Shown: positions 55,794-64,000 of the stretch, piece after piece | How positions within the stretch are numbered: position 1 is the stretch's first letter | How the letters are laid out: every line of letters begins with the position of its first letter | Assembly: GCA_963726365.1 (NCBI GenBank) | Contig: CAVSCI010000012.1 | Span: forward strand, 1 to 64,000 | DNA: 64,000 bases | DNA from: JAABQG01 sp963726365 | GTDB lineage: Bacteria; Pseudomonadota; Gammaproteobacteria; Burkholderiales; Burkholderiaceae_C | Reading direction: 5' to 3' | Position numbers and translations under genes: made by a program | The notes under the pieces: generated by a model | Told to the model about the DNA's origin: nothing | The model's database searches: none | The model's input: only the letters and a program-made list of their open reading frames with translations

Positions 55794-56879
55794 TCACGTT
55801 CCTTGTTTGCCTTGCAGCGATTTGCCGTGCTCGGGCGCAGGCCACAATCCCCGCGGGCGCATCAGCATGATGATGATCATGGCCAGCGCAATCAGCAACT
55901 GGCGCAGGATGGCGGAGTCGAGACGCCCGTCGGTCATCGACTGCAATGGGCCCGCAACATAGCGCAACACCTCAGGCAGTGCCGACAACAGCACGGCCCC
56001 AAGGATGACGCCGGGCAGATGCCCGATGCCGCCGAGCACCACCATGGCGACGATCATCACCGACTCCATCAGGCTGAACGATTCAGGTGAAACGAATCCC
56101 TGGAACGCACCGAACATCACGCCGGAGACGCCGCCAAAAGTGGCGCCCATGCCGAAGGCCAGCAGTTTCATGTTGCGGGTATTGATGCCCATCGCCTTGG
56201 CAGCGATCTCGTCCTCGCGGATGGCCATCCAGGCACGGCCGATGCGCGACATCTGCATGCGGTGGCTGATCAGCACGCTCGCCAGCACCAGCGCCAGGAA
56301 AAGGTAGTAGTACAACGAGACAGACGCGAACTCGAAACCCATGAAGGTGACAGGCTTGCCCAGGTTGAGACCGAAGAACTTCAGTGAGTCGATCTGGTTG
56401 ATGCCCTTGGGACCGTTGGTGATGTTGATCGGATGGTCCAGGTTGTTCAGGAACACGCGGATGATCTCTCCGAAACCCAGGGTCACGATCGCCAGGTAGT
56501 CACCCCGCAGCTTGAGCGTGGGGGCGCCCAGCAAGATGCCAAAGAGCCCCGCCAGCCCCGCCCCCGCAGGAATGATGACCCACAACGGCATGTGCAGGCC
56601 ACTGGGAAACATCGCAGCCAGCGCCGGAAACGCTTCGGTCAGGTGCGGCGAGGCCAGCAGGGCGTACATGTAGGCACCCACAGCGAAAAATGCCACATAG
56701 CCCAGGTCCAGCAGGCCGGCATAGCCCACCACAATGTTCAGACCCAGCGCCAGCAGCACGTAGAGCAACGCCATGTCCGCAATCCGGACCCAGGCATTGC
56801 CGAAACTCTGGAGGATCAGCGGCAGGACCAGCAGTGCGACCGCGGCCACCAGGAAAACAACGATCTTGTTTTGTTTCAT
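55794..56879 (-). CDS. livM: Branched-chain amino acid-type ABC transporter permease LivM
   Basis: 361 residues from MKQNKIVVFL. Multi-helix permease with the LivM stretch LRGDYLAIVTLGFGEIIRVF and the coupling region MSRIGRAWMAIREDEIAAKA. An ATG 14 codons further upstream is not favoured. It is 16 bases after livH. Confidence 0.93.
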   Translation of the reverse strand: MKQNKIVVFLVAAVALLVLPLILQSFGNAWVRIADMALLYVLLALGLNIVVGYAGLLDLGYVAFFAVGAYMYALLASPHLTEAFPALAAMFPSGLHMPLWVIIPAGAGLAGLFGILLGAPTLKLRGDYLAIVTLGFGEIIRVFLNNLDHPINITNGPKGINQIDSLKFFGLNLGKPVTFMGFEFASVSLYYYLFLALVLASVLISHRMQMSRIGRAWMAIREDEIAAKAMGINTRNMKLLAFGMGATFGGVSGVMFGAFQGFVSPESFSLMESVMIVAMVVLGGIGHLPGVILGAVLLSALPEVLRYVAGPLQSMTDGRLDSAILRQLLIALAMIIIMLMRPRGLWPAPEHGKSLQGKQGT

Positions 56880-56895
56880 CTTGAGCTCCCGGGGT

Positions 56896-57825
56896 TCAGG
56901 CGCGATCCGCCACGCGTTCACCCAGCAGGCCCGAGGGGCGCAGGGTAAGCACGATGATCAGCACGATGAAGGCGAAAATGTCCGAATAGTGGCTGCCCAG
57001 CAGGCCGCCCGTCAGGGTGCCGATGTAGCCCGAACCGATCGACTCGATCAGCCCGAGCAGGATGCCGCCGACGACCGCGCCCGCCAGGTTGCCGATACCG
57101 CCGAACACCGCCGCCGTGAAGGCCTTGAGGCCGGGCAGGAAACCCATGGCGTGTTGCACGGTGCCGTAGTTGGATGCGTACATCATGCCGGCGATGGTGG
57201 CCAGAATGGCACCGATGATGAAGGTGGCCGAGATCACCATGTCGGGCTTCACACCCATCAGGCCGGCCACGCGCGGGTTCTCGGCCGTCGCCCGCATGGC
57301 ACGCCCGAGCCGGGTGTGGTTGACCAGGTACATCAGCGTGGCCAGCGAGACGGCCGTCAGGCCCAGGATCATGATCTGCGTCGGCGTGATCACCGCCCCG
57401 CCGATATTGAAGGGTGTGCTGGGCAGCAGCGTCGGATAGGGCTTGTAGTTGGGCTTCCAGATGATCATGGCCAGCGTCTGCAGCAGGATGGACATGCCGA
57501 TGGCGGTGATCAGCGGCGCCAGCTTGGGACTGTTGCGCAGCGGGCGGTAAGCCACCTTTTCAATCACGAAGTTCAGTGCGGCCGCCACCACGCAGGAAAT
57601 CAGCATGGCGATGATCAGGATGATCCAGCCCGGCGTGCCGGGCATGCCATCGCGCATCAGGCCGATGACAGTCCAGCTGGTCATGGCGCCGACCATCAGG
57701 ACTTCCCCGTGGGCGAAATTGATGAGGTTGATGATGCCGTACACCATGGTGTAGCCCAAGGCCACCAGGGCGTACATGCTTCCGAGAACCAGACCATTGA
57801 TGATCTGCTGCAGAAAGATGTCCAT
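56896..57825 (-). CDS. livH: Branched-chain amino acid-type ABC transporter permease LivH
   Basis: 309 residues from MDIFLQQIINGLVLGSMYAL, the canonical LivH start. Later features are YGIINLINFAHGEVLMVG and FGGIGNLAGAVVGGILLGL. Longer upstream frames are not LivH-like. First gene of livHMGF-nudB. The usual livJ/livK binding-protein gene is absent on either side in this window. Confidence 0.94.
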   Translation of the reverse strand: MDIFLQQIINGLVLGSMYALVALGYTMVYGIINLINFAHGEVLMVGAMTSWTVIGLMRDGMPGTPGWIILIIAMLISCVVAAALNFVIEKVAYRPLRNSPKLAPLITAIGMSILLQTLAMIIWKPNYKPYPTLLPSTPFNIGGAVITPTQIMILGLTAVSLATLMYLVNHTRLGRAMRATAENPRVAGLMGVKPDMVISATFIIGAILATIAGMMYASNYGTVQHAMGFLPGLKAFTAAVFGGIGNLAGAVVGGILLGLIESIGSGYIGTLTGGLLGSHYSDIFAFIVLIIVLTLRPSGLLGERVADRA

Positions 57826-57928
57826 CGATTGAAGTACTCCGTTTTTGTGACCGGCTTTTGCGCCTGACAGGGTCACTGATGGGTGACTCTGGCGGCTCTG
57901 GCCTTGTGAGCTGAACCAGCTACCTAGC

Positions 57929-57961
57929 AAAAAACCCGCCAGGGCGAACAGGATGGCGGGT
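57929..57961 (-). terminator. Rho-independent terminator of rarA
   Basis: Read on the minus strand, ACCCGCCA pairs with TGGCGGGT over a 12-base loop, followed at once by TTTTTT. It lies about 100 bases past the rarA stop and before livH, separating the two transcripts. The rest of the 57826-58061 gap shows no other feature. Confidence 0.85.
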
Positions 57962-58061
57962 GGGTGGACGCGATTGTAGCGAAGGGGGGCCAAGCTGAAA
58001 CGCAGGCGACAGGAGGGGTTTACCCTCTATTGCGCGCTGCATCAGCGGCAATGTGGCTCAA

Positions 58062-59420
58062 TCAGTTTTGCTGATTATTGAGTCGTCGGAGTTCTTCCAG
58101 CTTATCTGCGATCCGGATCTCCAGACCCCGATGGACCGGCCGGTAGAAGCCCGGTGGCGGCATGCCGTCGGGAAGGTAGCGTTCGCCAGCGGCAAAACCG
58201 CCGTCCTCATCGTGGGCATACCGGTAGTCCTTGCCGTAGTCCAGCTCCTTCATGAGCTTGGTCGGCGCATTGCGAAGGTGCATCGGCACTGGGCGGGTAC
58301 CGTCTTTCTTCACGAAAGCCCTGGCCTCGTTGAAGGCCTTGTAGACCGCGTTGGATTTGGGCGCCATCGCCAGGTACACCAGGCATTCGGCCAGCGCGAG
58401 CTCGCCCTCAGGGCTGCCCAGGCGCTCGTAGACCTCGTTGGCATCCAGCGCCAGGCGCAGGGCGCGGGGGTCGGCCAGACCCACGTCCTCGGTGGCCATG
58501 CGGATCAGCCGGCGCGCCAGGTACCGTGGGTCCGCGCCGCCGTCGAGCATGCGCGCAAACCAGTACAGCGAGGCATCGGGGTCCGAGCCGCGCACGGATT
58601 TGTGCAGCGCGCTGATGGTGTCATAGAACTGCTCGCCGCCCTTGTCATACCGGCGCAGGCGCTCACCAAGCACCTTGAGCAGCCAGGCGTCGGTGATCAT
58701 GGCCATCTTCTCGCTGCCGGCCGCCACGGCCAGGGTTTCCAGCGTGTTGATCAGGCGGCGCGCGTCACCGTCAGCGTAGGCCACCAGACGCTCGACAGCT
58801 TCGTTTTCAATAGCAGGCAAAGACCCGACGACGATGGCTTTGGCCACAATTTGCTTCAAATCTTCCTCGGACAAAGGCTGCAGCACGTAGACGGCGGCGC
58901 GCGACAGCAGGGCCGAGTTGACTTCGAACGAAGGGTTTTCCGTGGTGGCGCCGACAAAGGTGAACAGGCCGCTCTCCACGTGCGGCAGAAATGCATCCTG
59001 CTGGCTCTTGTTGAAACGGTGCACCTCGTCGACGAACACAATGGTGCGCCGCGCACCGAGAAGGGAGCCCTGAGGGGCGGGCCCCGGCCCTCGGGGCGAC
59101 CCGGTGCCCGCCCCCGCCAGGGCCGCCTGCGCACGCTCCACCGCCTCCCGGATGTCTTTCACCCCACCCAATACCGCACTGATGGCGATGAACTGCGCGT
59201 CGAAAGCATCGGCCATGAGGCGGGCGATGGTGGTCTTGCCCACGCCGGGTGGACCCCAGAAGATGCAGCTGTGGGGCTGGCCGGTTTCAAACGCCAGGCG
59301 CAATGCCATGCCCGCGCCCAGCAAGTGTTGCTGGCCGATGACCTCACCAAGGGTGCGGGGGCGCAGGCGCTCGGCCAGCGGCGCAAAGTCCTTCGCGGCG
59401 GACCCGACCGGTGATTTCAT
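58062..59420 (-). CDS. rarA: Replication-associated recombination protein A (RarA/MgsA)
   Basis: AAA+ ATPase acting at stalled replication forks, 452 residues. Walker A GPPGVGKTT, Walker B TIVFVDEVHRFNKSQQDAFL, sensor GATTENPSFEVN, and C-terminal MgsA domain ending PVHRGLEIRIADKLEEL. Just before Walker B there is a Gly/Pro-rich insertion of about 20 residues (GAGTGSPRGPGPAPQGSLLG), coded by GC-rich REP-like DNA. A second stretch, AKAIVVGSLPAIEN, overlaps a dispersed repeat copy. The ATG overlaps the lolA stop. Confidence 0.94.
   Translation of the reverse strand: MKSPVGSAAKDFAPLAERLRPRTLGEVIGQQHLLGAGMALRLAFETGQPHSCIFWGPPGVGKTTIARLMADAFDAQFIAISAVLGGVKDIREAVERAQAALAGAGTGSPRGPGPAPQGSLLGARRTIVFVDEVHRFNKSQQDAFLPHVESGLFTFVGATTENPSFEVNSALLSRAAVYVLQPLSEEDLKQIVAKAIVVGSLPAIENEAVERLVAYADGDARRLINTLETLAVAAGSEKMAMITDAWLLKVLGERLRRYDKGGEQFYDTISALHKSVRGSDPDASLYWFARMLDGGADPRYLARRLIRMATEDVGLADPRALRLALDANEVYERLGSPEGELALAECLVYLAMAPKSNAVYKAFNEARAFVKKDGTRPVPMHLRNAPTKLMKELDYGKDYRYAHDEDGGFAAGERYLPDGMPPPGFYRPVHRGLEIRIADKLEELRRLNNQQN
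58804..58845. repeat. Dispersed short repeat in frame inside rarA
   Basis: TTTTCAATAGCAGGCAAAGA followed by CCCGACGACGATGGCTTTGG aligns with the copy at 45371-45420 (CATAGCAGACAGAGACC, then ACGATGGGG). The frame is maintained. Confidence 0.5.
59055..59115. repeat. REP-like GC palindrome in frame inside rarA
   Basis: GGGGCGGGCCCCGGCCC and CCTCGGGGCGACCCGGTG form nested palindromes resembling the hutU-hutD element (CCTTGGGGCGGCCCGGCG). It codes for the Gly/Pro-rich insertion before the RarA Walker B motif. Confidence 0.5.
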
Positions 59421-60088
59421 TGGCGGATCACGTCTGCGCCGGCCGGCGGCTTGAACTGGAACGCGTCGGCTGGAAAGGCCGGATTGAGCACGAAGCCGGT
59501 GAAGGTGAGCACCGAGCGCTGGCCAAAACTGTCGAGGATGTCGAGCACCGCCAGTTCGCTGCCCTGATTTGTGGCGCGCAGACCCACCCGCACGGCCTGC
59601 AACTGGCCATCTTTGGCCTTCGGCGTGGCCTGAACCCATTGAAGACCATCCTTGTCGGCGGCGCCCTCCAGGGAAAAATCGGCCTGCAGCGCCTTCAAGT
59701 CAGGCGCAGCGGCAATCAGGGCCGCCGGGGTTGAACCGAGCACCTGCGACTGCTTGCGCGCCGTCACCTGGTTCAGGTCCACGTCGTACATCCACAGCGT
59801 CTGGCCGTCGGCCACGATGCTCTGCTCGAAGGGCTTCTGGTAGGTGAAGCGGAACCGGCCCGGGCGCTGAAATTCGAAACTGCCGCTGGAGCTCTTGCTG
59901 CGCGGAGCGGCCCCCTCCTTGGGCGGCGAGGTCACCACCTGGGTGAAGGAGGCGCGCCCGGAACGCGTCGTCTTGATGAAGTTTTCCAGGCTTTCCATTC
60001 CGGAAGCCATTGCCGAATGGGCAGAAAAAGCCACAAAAAAAGTAGCACCCAACAGGCGTGCGAGTGGCAGGGGATAGAGGGATTTCAT
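59417..60088 (-). CDS. lolA: Outer-membrane lipoprotein carrier protein LolA
   Basis: Periplasmic chaperone that carries lipoproteins from LolCDE to LolB. 223 residues: signal peptide MKSLYPLPLARLLGATFFVA ... ASG, then RASFTQVVTSP, GSFEFQRPGRFRFTYQKPFE and LWMYDVDLNQVT, all LolA signatures. It lies between ftsK and rarA, its conserved position. Confidence 0.95.
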   Translation of the reverse strand: MKSLYPLPLARLLGATFFVAFSAHSAMASGMESLENFIKTTRSGRASFTQVVTSPPKEGAAPRSKSSSGSFEFQRPGRFRFTYQKPFEQSIVADGQTLWMYDVDLNQVTARKQSQVLGSTPAALIAAAPDLKALQADFSLEGAADKDGLQWVQATPKAKDGQLQAVRVGLRATNQGSELAVLDILDSFGQRSVLTFTGFVLNPAFPADAFQFKPPAGADVIRQ

Positions 60089-60118
60089 GCGGCTAAGACC
60101 CGGCGAACGCGCTCAAGT

Positions 60119-62467
60119 TCATTCATCCCGCGTTGGCACGAGAATTTCCCGCTGGCCGCTGGTGCTCATGGAACTCACCAGTCCGGCCTTCTCCATGTCC
60201 TCGACCAGGCGCGCCGCGCGGTTGTAGCCGATCTTGAGGTGGCGCTGCACCAGCGAGATGCTGGCCTTGCGATTCTTCAGCACCACTTCGACGGCCTGGT
60301 CGTACATCGGGTCTTTCTCGCCGCCACCGTCGGCACCGTCGCCCAGCGCGCCCTCCTCGCCATCGACCGTGCCACCTTCGAGCAAGCCTTCGATGTAATT
60401 GGGCTCGCCCTGGCTCTTGAGGTAGTTGACGACGCGGTGCACCTCGTCGTCGCTGACAAAGGCCCCGTGCACACGGATCGGCAGGCCCGTGCCGGAAGGC
60501 ATGTAGAGCATGTCGCCCATGCCCAGCAGCGCCTCGGCACCCATCTGGTCCAGGATGGTCCGGCTGTCGATCTTGCTGCTCACCTGAAAGGCAATGCGCG
60601 TCGGGATGTTGGCTTTGATCAGGCCGGTGATCACATCCACGCTGGGCCGCTGCGTGGCCAGGATCAGGTGGATGCCGGCGGCGCGCGCCTTCTGGGCCAG
60701 CCGGGCAATCAGTTCCTCGATCTTCTTGCCCACCACCATCATCAGGTCAGCGAGTTCATCGATCACCACCACGATATGCGGCAGCCGGTCCAGCGGTTCA
60801 GGCGACTCCGGCGTCAGGCTGAACGGGTTGTAGATGAACTCCTCGCGCGCCTTCGCTTCGTCGATCTTGGCGTTGTAGCCCGCCAGGTTGCGCACGCCCA
60901 GCTTGCTCAGCAGCTTGTAACGGCGCTCCATTTCACCCACGCACCAGTTCAGGCCATTGGCCGCCTGCTTCATGTCGGTTACCACCGGCGCCAGCAGGTG
61001 CGGAATACCTTCATAGAACGACATCTCCAGCATCTTGGGGTCGATCATCAGGAACCGCACGTCGCGTGCCTCGGCCTTGTAGAGCAGGCTCAGAATCATC
61101 GCGTTGATGCCGACAGACTTGCCGGAGCCGGTGGTGCCCGCCACCAGCACATGCGGCATCTTGGCCAGATCGGCCACCACAGGATTGCCAATGATGTCCT
61201 TGCCAAGCCCCATGGTCAGCATTGACTTGGCCTCGTTGTACACCTGCGAGCCCAGGATTTCCGAGAGCCGGATCGATTGACGCCTGGCGTTGGGCAACTC
61301 CAGCGCCATGTAGTTCTTGCCGGGAATGGTTTCCACCACGCGGATCGACACCAGGCTCAAGGACCGCGCCAGGTCCTTCGCCAGATTCAGTACCTGCGAG
61401 CCCTTCACGCCGGTGGCGGGCTCGATCTCATAGCGTGTGATCACCGGACCCGGCGAGGCCAGCACGACACGCACCTCCACGCCAAAGTCGCGGAGCTTCT
61501 TCTCGATCAGGCGGCTGGTCATCTCCAGCGTTTCGTTGGCCACGGTTTCCTGCTTGAGCAACGCTCCGTCGAGCAGATCCACCTGGGGCAGCTTGCTGTC
61601 CGGAAGTTCGATGAAAAGTGGCTTCTGGCGCTCCTTGGCGACGCGCTCGCTCTTCGGAAGGTCGACCATCAGAGGCTCGATCATGACCGGCTCCGGGTGA
61701 TGTTCGACACTTTCCCGGCGTTCGACGACCAGCACCTCTTCGCGTTCGCGGGCGGCCTGCTTGCCGAGTTCCAGATCTTCGGCGATCTCGCGCTTCTCGC
61801 GCCGCGAGCTCACCAGCGCGTCCAGTCGCGCGCCAATGCGTTCGGCCAGATGACCCCACGAAAAGCGGAACACCATGGCAGCGCCGATGACACCCACTGC
61901 GATGCAGACCAGGCCGGAGCCCGTGAACCCCAGCCATTTCACGCTGGCGTGCCCGGTCAGGTAACCCAGCACACCGCCGCCATGACCCGGCAGAAGGGGC
62001 TCCAGTCGATACAGGCGGGACCATTCCAGCGCTGTGCTGGCCAGCAGCAGCAATGACAGCCCAAGCCAGAAAGACAGTCTTCCGGCCGCGAAACGGGCCA
62101 TGGCGCCGCGCTTGACTTGGGAGTCCGGTGCAGCCTCGGGCCCCCGCATCCAGCCCGCCAGCGCAGTCAGCCAGGCGCGGATTCCGGCGGCCAGGCACCA
62201 CCAGACCGAAAAGCCCAGCAAATAAAAGCCCATGTCCGACAACCAGGCCCCCAGACGTCCACCCCAGTTCCGGGGGCTTTCATTGACGCCGGAGGTGGAC
62301 CAGGCGGGGTCCTGAATGCTATGGCTCAAAAAGGCAAGGAGGCAGAAAACCAGGGCGATCATGCCGAGAAAAAGCCCGATTTCCTGTGCAAACCGGGCTG
62401 CGCCTGAAGGTTCCGGCGCCGCAGCGCGCGAATTGGAGGTGTTGAGCGTGTGAAGAGAGTAAGTCAT
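60119..62467 (-). CDS. ftsK: DNA translocase FtsK
   Basis: Septum-anchored DNA pump for chromosome dimer resolution. 782 residues from MTYSLHTLNTS. Four N-terminal membrane helices, a short charged linker, Walker A VAGTTGSGKSVGIN, Walker B HIVVVIDELADLMM, and a C-terminal gamma winged helix (VSLVQRHLKIGYNRAARLVE) that reads KOPS. Frame intact over 2.3 kb. The linker is short compared with E. coli FtsK, as is usual outside enterics. Confidence 0.97.
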   Translation of the reverse strand: MTYSLHTLNTSNSRAAAPEPSGAARFAQEIGLFLGMIALVFCLLAFLSHSIQDPAWSTSGVNESPRNWGGRLGAWLSDMGFYLLGFSVWWCLAAGIRAWLTALAGWMRGPEAAPDSQVKRGAMARFAAGRLSFWLGLSLLLLASTALEWSRLYRLEPLLPGHGGGVLGYLTGHASVKWLGFTGSGLVCIAVGVIGAAMVFRFSWGHLAERIGARLDALVSSRREKREIAEDLELGKQAAREREEVLVVERRESVEHHPEPVMIEPLMVDLPKSERVAKERQKPLFIELPDSKLPQVDLLDGALLKQETVANETLEMTSRLIEKKLRDFGVEVRVVLASPGPVITRYEIEPATGVKGSQVLNLAKDLARSLSLVSIRVVETIPGKNYMALELPNARRQSIRLSEILGSQVYNEAKSMLTMGLGKDIIGNPVVADLAKMPHVLVAGTTGSGKSVGINAMILSLLYKAEARDVRFLMIDPKMLEMSFYEGIPHLLAPVVTDMKQAANGLNWCVGEMERRYKLLSKLGVRNLAGYNAKIDEAKAREEFIYNPFSLTPESPEPLDRLPHIVVVIDELADLMMVVGKKIEELIARLAQKARAAGIHLILATQRPSVDVITGLIKANIPTRIAFQVSSKIDSRTILDQMGAEALLGMGDMLYMPSGTGLPIRVHGAFVSDDEVHRVVNYLKSQGEPNYIEGLLEGGTVDGEEGALGDGADGGGEKDPMYDQAVEVVLKNRKASISLVQRHLKIGYNRAARLVEDMEKAGLVSSMSTSGQREILVPTRDE

Positions 62468-62511
62468 AGGCGTCTGAAGGCCCAAGCTTACTTCAGGCGA
62501 AAGATCCCGGC

Positions 62512-63186
62512 TCAGTTCGCCGGGCCCAGGTGCTCCTTGATCAACATCGCACCATTTTCGAGCGTCTCGACGAAACCACGCTCTTCCAGATCCTTCATGA
62601 CGCGGCTGACCATTTCACGGGAAGCACCCACCATTTTCGCAATGTCAGAGCGGGAGATCTTGTCGCGAATGATCATGTGCCCCGCATTGTCCGGGACTGC
62701 GAACTCCAGCAAGGCGCGCGCGACGCGACCGTAGACATCCATCAACGCCAGCGATTCGATCTGCTGGTCGGCATGGCGCAAGCGCTGCACCAGGCCTTTC
62801 ATCACGGCATAGGCCATGGAGTTGTTCTCGGGCAGGCAGCGGGCAAAGTCGTTGCGTGCAAGTTCCAGGACATCGGTCTGGACTTCGGCCTGGACCGACG
62901 CGGAGTGGGGCTCATTGTCAATCAGGCTCATTTCGCCGATGTAGTCGCCCGGCTGCAGGGTTGCAAGAATCACTTCACGCCCCCGGTTGTCCATGCTGAT
63001 CACCCGTGCGCGTCCCGTCAGCATGATGAAGAGGGAATTGCTCTTCCTTCCCTGCTCCACGATTTTTTCACCGCGCTTGTAGCGGCGCTTGACGATGGCT
63101 CCCGAAACGGCAGCGGCCTGGGCATCGGTCAGCCTGGAAAACAGGGGCACCCTGCGGATCAAGTCCAGATTGGACAACATGGCCAT
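62512..63186 (-). CDS. Crp/Fnr family transcriptional regulator
   Basis: 224 residues: cyclic-nucleotide-binding-like beta barrel (YKRGEKIVEQGRKSNSLFIM, GDYIGEMSLIDNEPHSASV), dimer helix, then a Crp-type winged helix. The recognition helix SREMVSRVMKDLEERG keeps the Arg-Glu-...-Arg set of CRP. No N-terminal Fe-S cysteines, so it is not a classical FNR. It is divergent from trxB across a 192-base gap holding a TGCAC-N6-GTGCA dyad. Confidence 0.88.
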   Translation of the reverse strand: MAMLSNLDLIRRVPLFSRLTDAQAAAVSGAIVKRRYKRGEKIVEQGRKSNSLFIMLTGRARVISMDNRGREVILATLQPGDYIGEMSLIDNEPHSASVQAEVQTDVLELARNDFARCLPENNSMAYAVMKGLVQRLRHADQQIESLALMDVYGRVARALLEFAVPDNAGHMIIRDKISRSDIAKMVGASREMVSRVMKDLEERGFVETLENGAMLIKEHLGPAN

Positions 63187-63309
63187 ATCAATACCCTCCA
63201 ATCCCCACGCGGCATGTGGTGTTCGTACAATGGCAAAGAAACTTCTGCGACTTTCCGCAATAAACAAGTTCCTTCTTGCAAACTGCACCTGTTGAGTCTC
63301 CCAGATTGC

Positions 63310-63325
63310 TGCACTGAAGTGTGCA
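63310..63325. promoter_or_regulatory. Possible Crp-type dyad between the regulator and trxB
   Basis: TGCAC-TGAAGT-GTGCA has perfect 5-6-5 geometry, the size of Crp/Fnr-family sites, though not the TGTGA consensus. It lies 54 bases before the trxB ATG and 124 before the regulator start. The role is inferred from position only. Confidence 0.35.
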
Positions 63326-63378
63326 ACGATTGGTGAAATTTCTGGCCGCAGTGTAGCGCCCAAACGGAATTCAACACC

Positions 63379-64000
63379 ATGCCCAACAGCCAACACGCCA
63401 AAGTCCTGATCCTCGGTTCCGGCCCGGCCGGTTACACCGCCGCCGTTTATGCCGCGCGTGCCAACCTCAATCCAGTCTTGATCACCGGCATCGCACAGGG
63501 CGGTCAGCTGATGACCACGACCGAGGTGGACAACTGGCCTGCCGACGTTCACGGCGTGCAGGGGCCGGATCTGATGCAGCGCTTCCTGGAGCACGCCGAG
63601 CGTTTCAAGACCCAGATCATTTTTGATCACATCAACTCGGTGGACTTCAGCCAGCGGCCGTTCACCCTCACGGGTGACAGCGGCACCTACACCTGCGACT
63701 CACTCATCATCGCCACGGGCGCATCCGCCAAGTACCTGGGCCTGCCCTCGGAGACGGCTTTCATGGGCCGCGGCGTTTCGGGCTGCGCCACCTGTGACGG
63801 CTTCTTCTACCGCGATCAGGTTTGCTGCGTGATTGGCGGCGGGAACACCGCAGTCGAAGAGGCGCTGTATCTGTCGAATATCGCCAGCAAGGTCTACCTC
63901 GTGCACCGCCGTGACAAGTTCAAGGCCGAGCCGATCCTGGTGGACAAGATGATGGAGAAAGTCGCCGCCGGCAAAATCGTACTCAAGACTTTCCGCACGC
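63379..64000 (+). CDS. trxB: Thioredoxin reductase TrxB, 5' part
   Basis: Transfers NADPH electrons to thioredoxin. 207 residues lie in the window: FAD-binding ILGSGPAGYTAAVYAARA, IAQGGQLMTTTEVDNWPA, IIATGASAKYLGLPSE, redox-active CATC in SGCATCDGFFY, and NADPH-binding GGGNTAVEEALYLS. About a third of the protein is beyond the end. Frame intact here. Confidence 0.96.
   Translation, partial: MPNSQHAKVLILGSGPAGYTAAVYAARANLNPVLITGIAQGGQLMTTTEVDNWPADVHGVQGPDLMQRFLEHAERFKTQIIFDHINSVDFSQRPFTLTGDSGTYTCDSLIIATGASAKYLGLPSETAFMGRGVSGCATCDGFFYRDQVCCVIGGGNTAVEEALYLSNIASKVYLVHRRDKFKAEPILVDKMMEKVAAGKIVLKTFRT

Overview
The window is GC-rich chromosomal DNA from a betaproteobacterium. Comamonadaceae (Burkholderiales) is the best guess. 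The support is the aerobic benzoyl-CoA (box) pathway, TTT/Bug-type binding proteins, the conserved orders rhodanese-grxC-secB-gpsA and trxB/ftsK-lolA-rarA, and short dispersed repeats of a kind that, from memory, are common in that family. The genus cannot be fixed from this sequence. No rRNA, tRNA, CRISPR array, transposase or phage gene was seen.

Layout. 1-4.8 kb (minus): an NAD-linked molybdenum/tungsten formate dehydrogenase, with a fused FdsG-FdsB subunit and FdsA. 5.1-18.8 kb (plus): a complete histidine utilisation (hut) cluster. It holds an ABC importer, the repressor HutC, HutH-U-D-I-F-G, and then two translationally coupled extra genes (an FAD-linked 2-hydroxyacid dehydrogenase and a HisC-type aminotransferase). 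Three near-identical palindromes, two between fds and hut and one before hutH, look like HutC operators. The HutF/HutG route releases formate, so the divergent formate dehydrogenase makes metabolic sense. 18.8-26.5 kb: the box cluster (boxA, boxB, boxC, the regulator boxR and benzoate-CoA ligase) with clear TGCA-N6-TGCA operators placed on sigma70-like promoters. 26.5-27.2 kb: a noncoding palindromic repeat element. 27.2-43 kb: mainly housekeeping genes (apbC, metG, scpA, gpsA, secB, grxC, gpmA, ctpA, moeB/thiF) plus a degenerate GGDEF receptor and a SulP transporter. 42-46 kb: a sulfatase with a Bug-type binding protein, then a small graveyard of gene remnants. 46-51.8 kb (minus): thioesterases, small membrane proteins, an AstE-like deacylase, an EamA permease, a BLUF photoreceptor and folE. 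51.8-57.8 kb (minus): livHMGF-nudB-endonuclease-clsB. 58-64 kb: rarA, lolA, ftsK, a Crp/Fnr regulator and divergent trxB, which runs off the window.

Two genome-scale signals cut across this map. First, about 18 single-base frameshifts break reading frames that are otherwise well conserved. They fall in formate, histidine, benzoate, SulP and sulfatase genes and in none of the long housekeeping genes, so they are either local consensus errors or early decay of catabolic genes. Second, a short repeat family (about 45-60 bp, roughly eleven copies) sits between genes, over start codons, and inside fdsA, fdsGB, rarA and a DUF429 gene.
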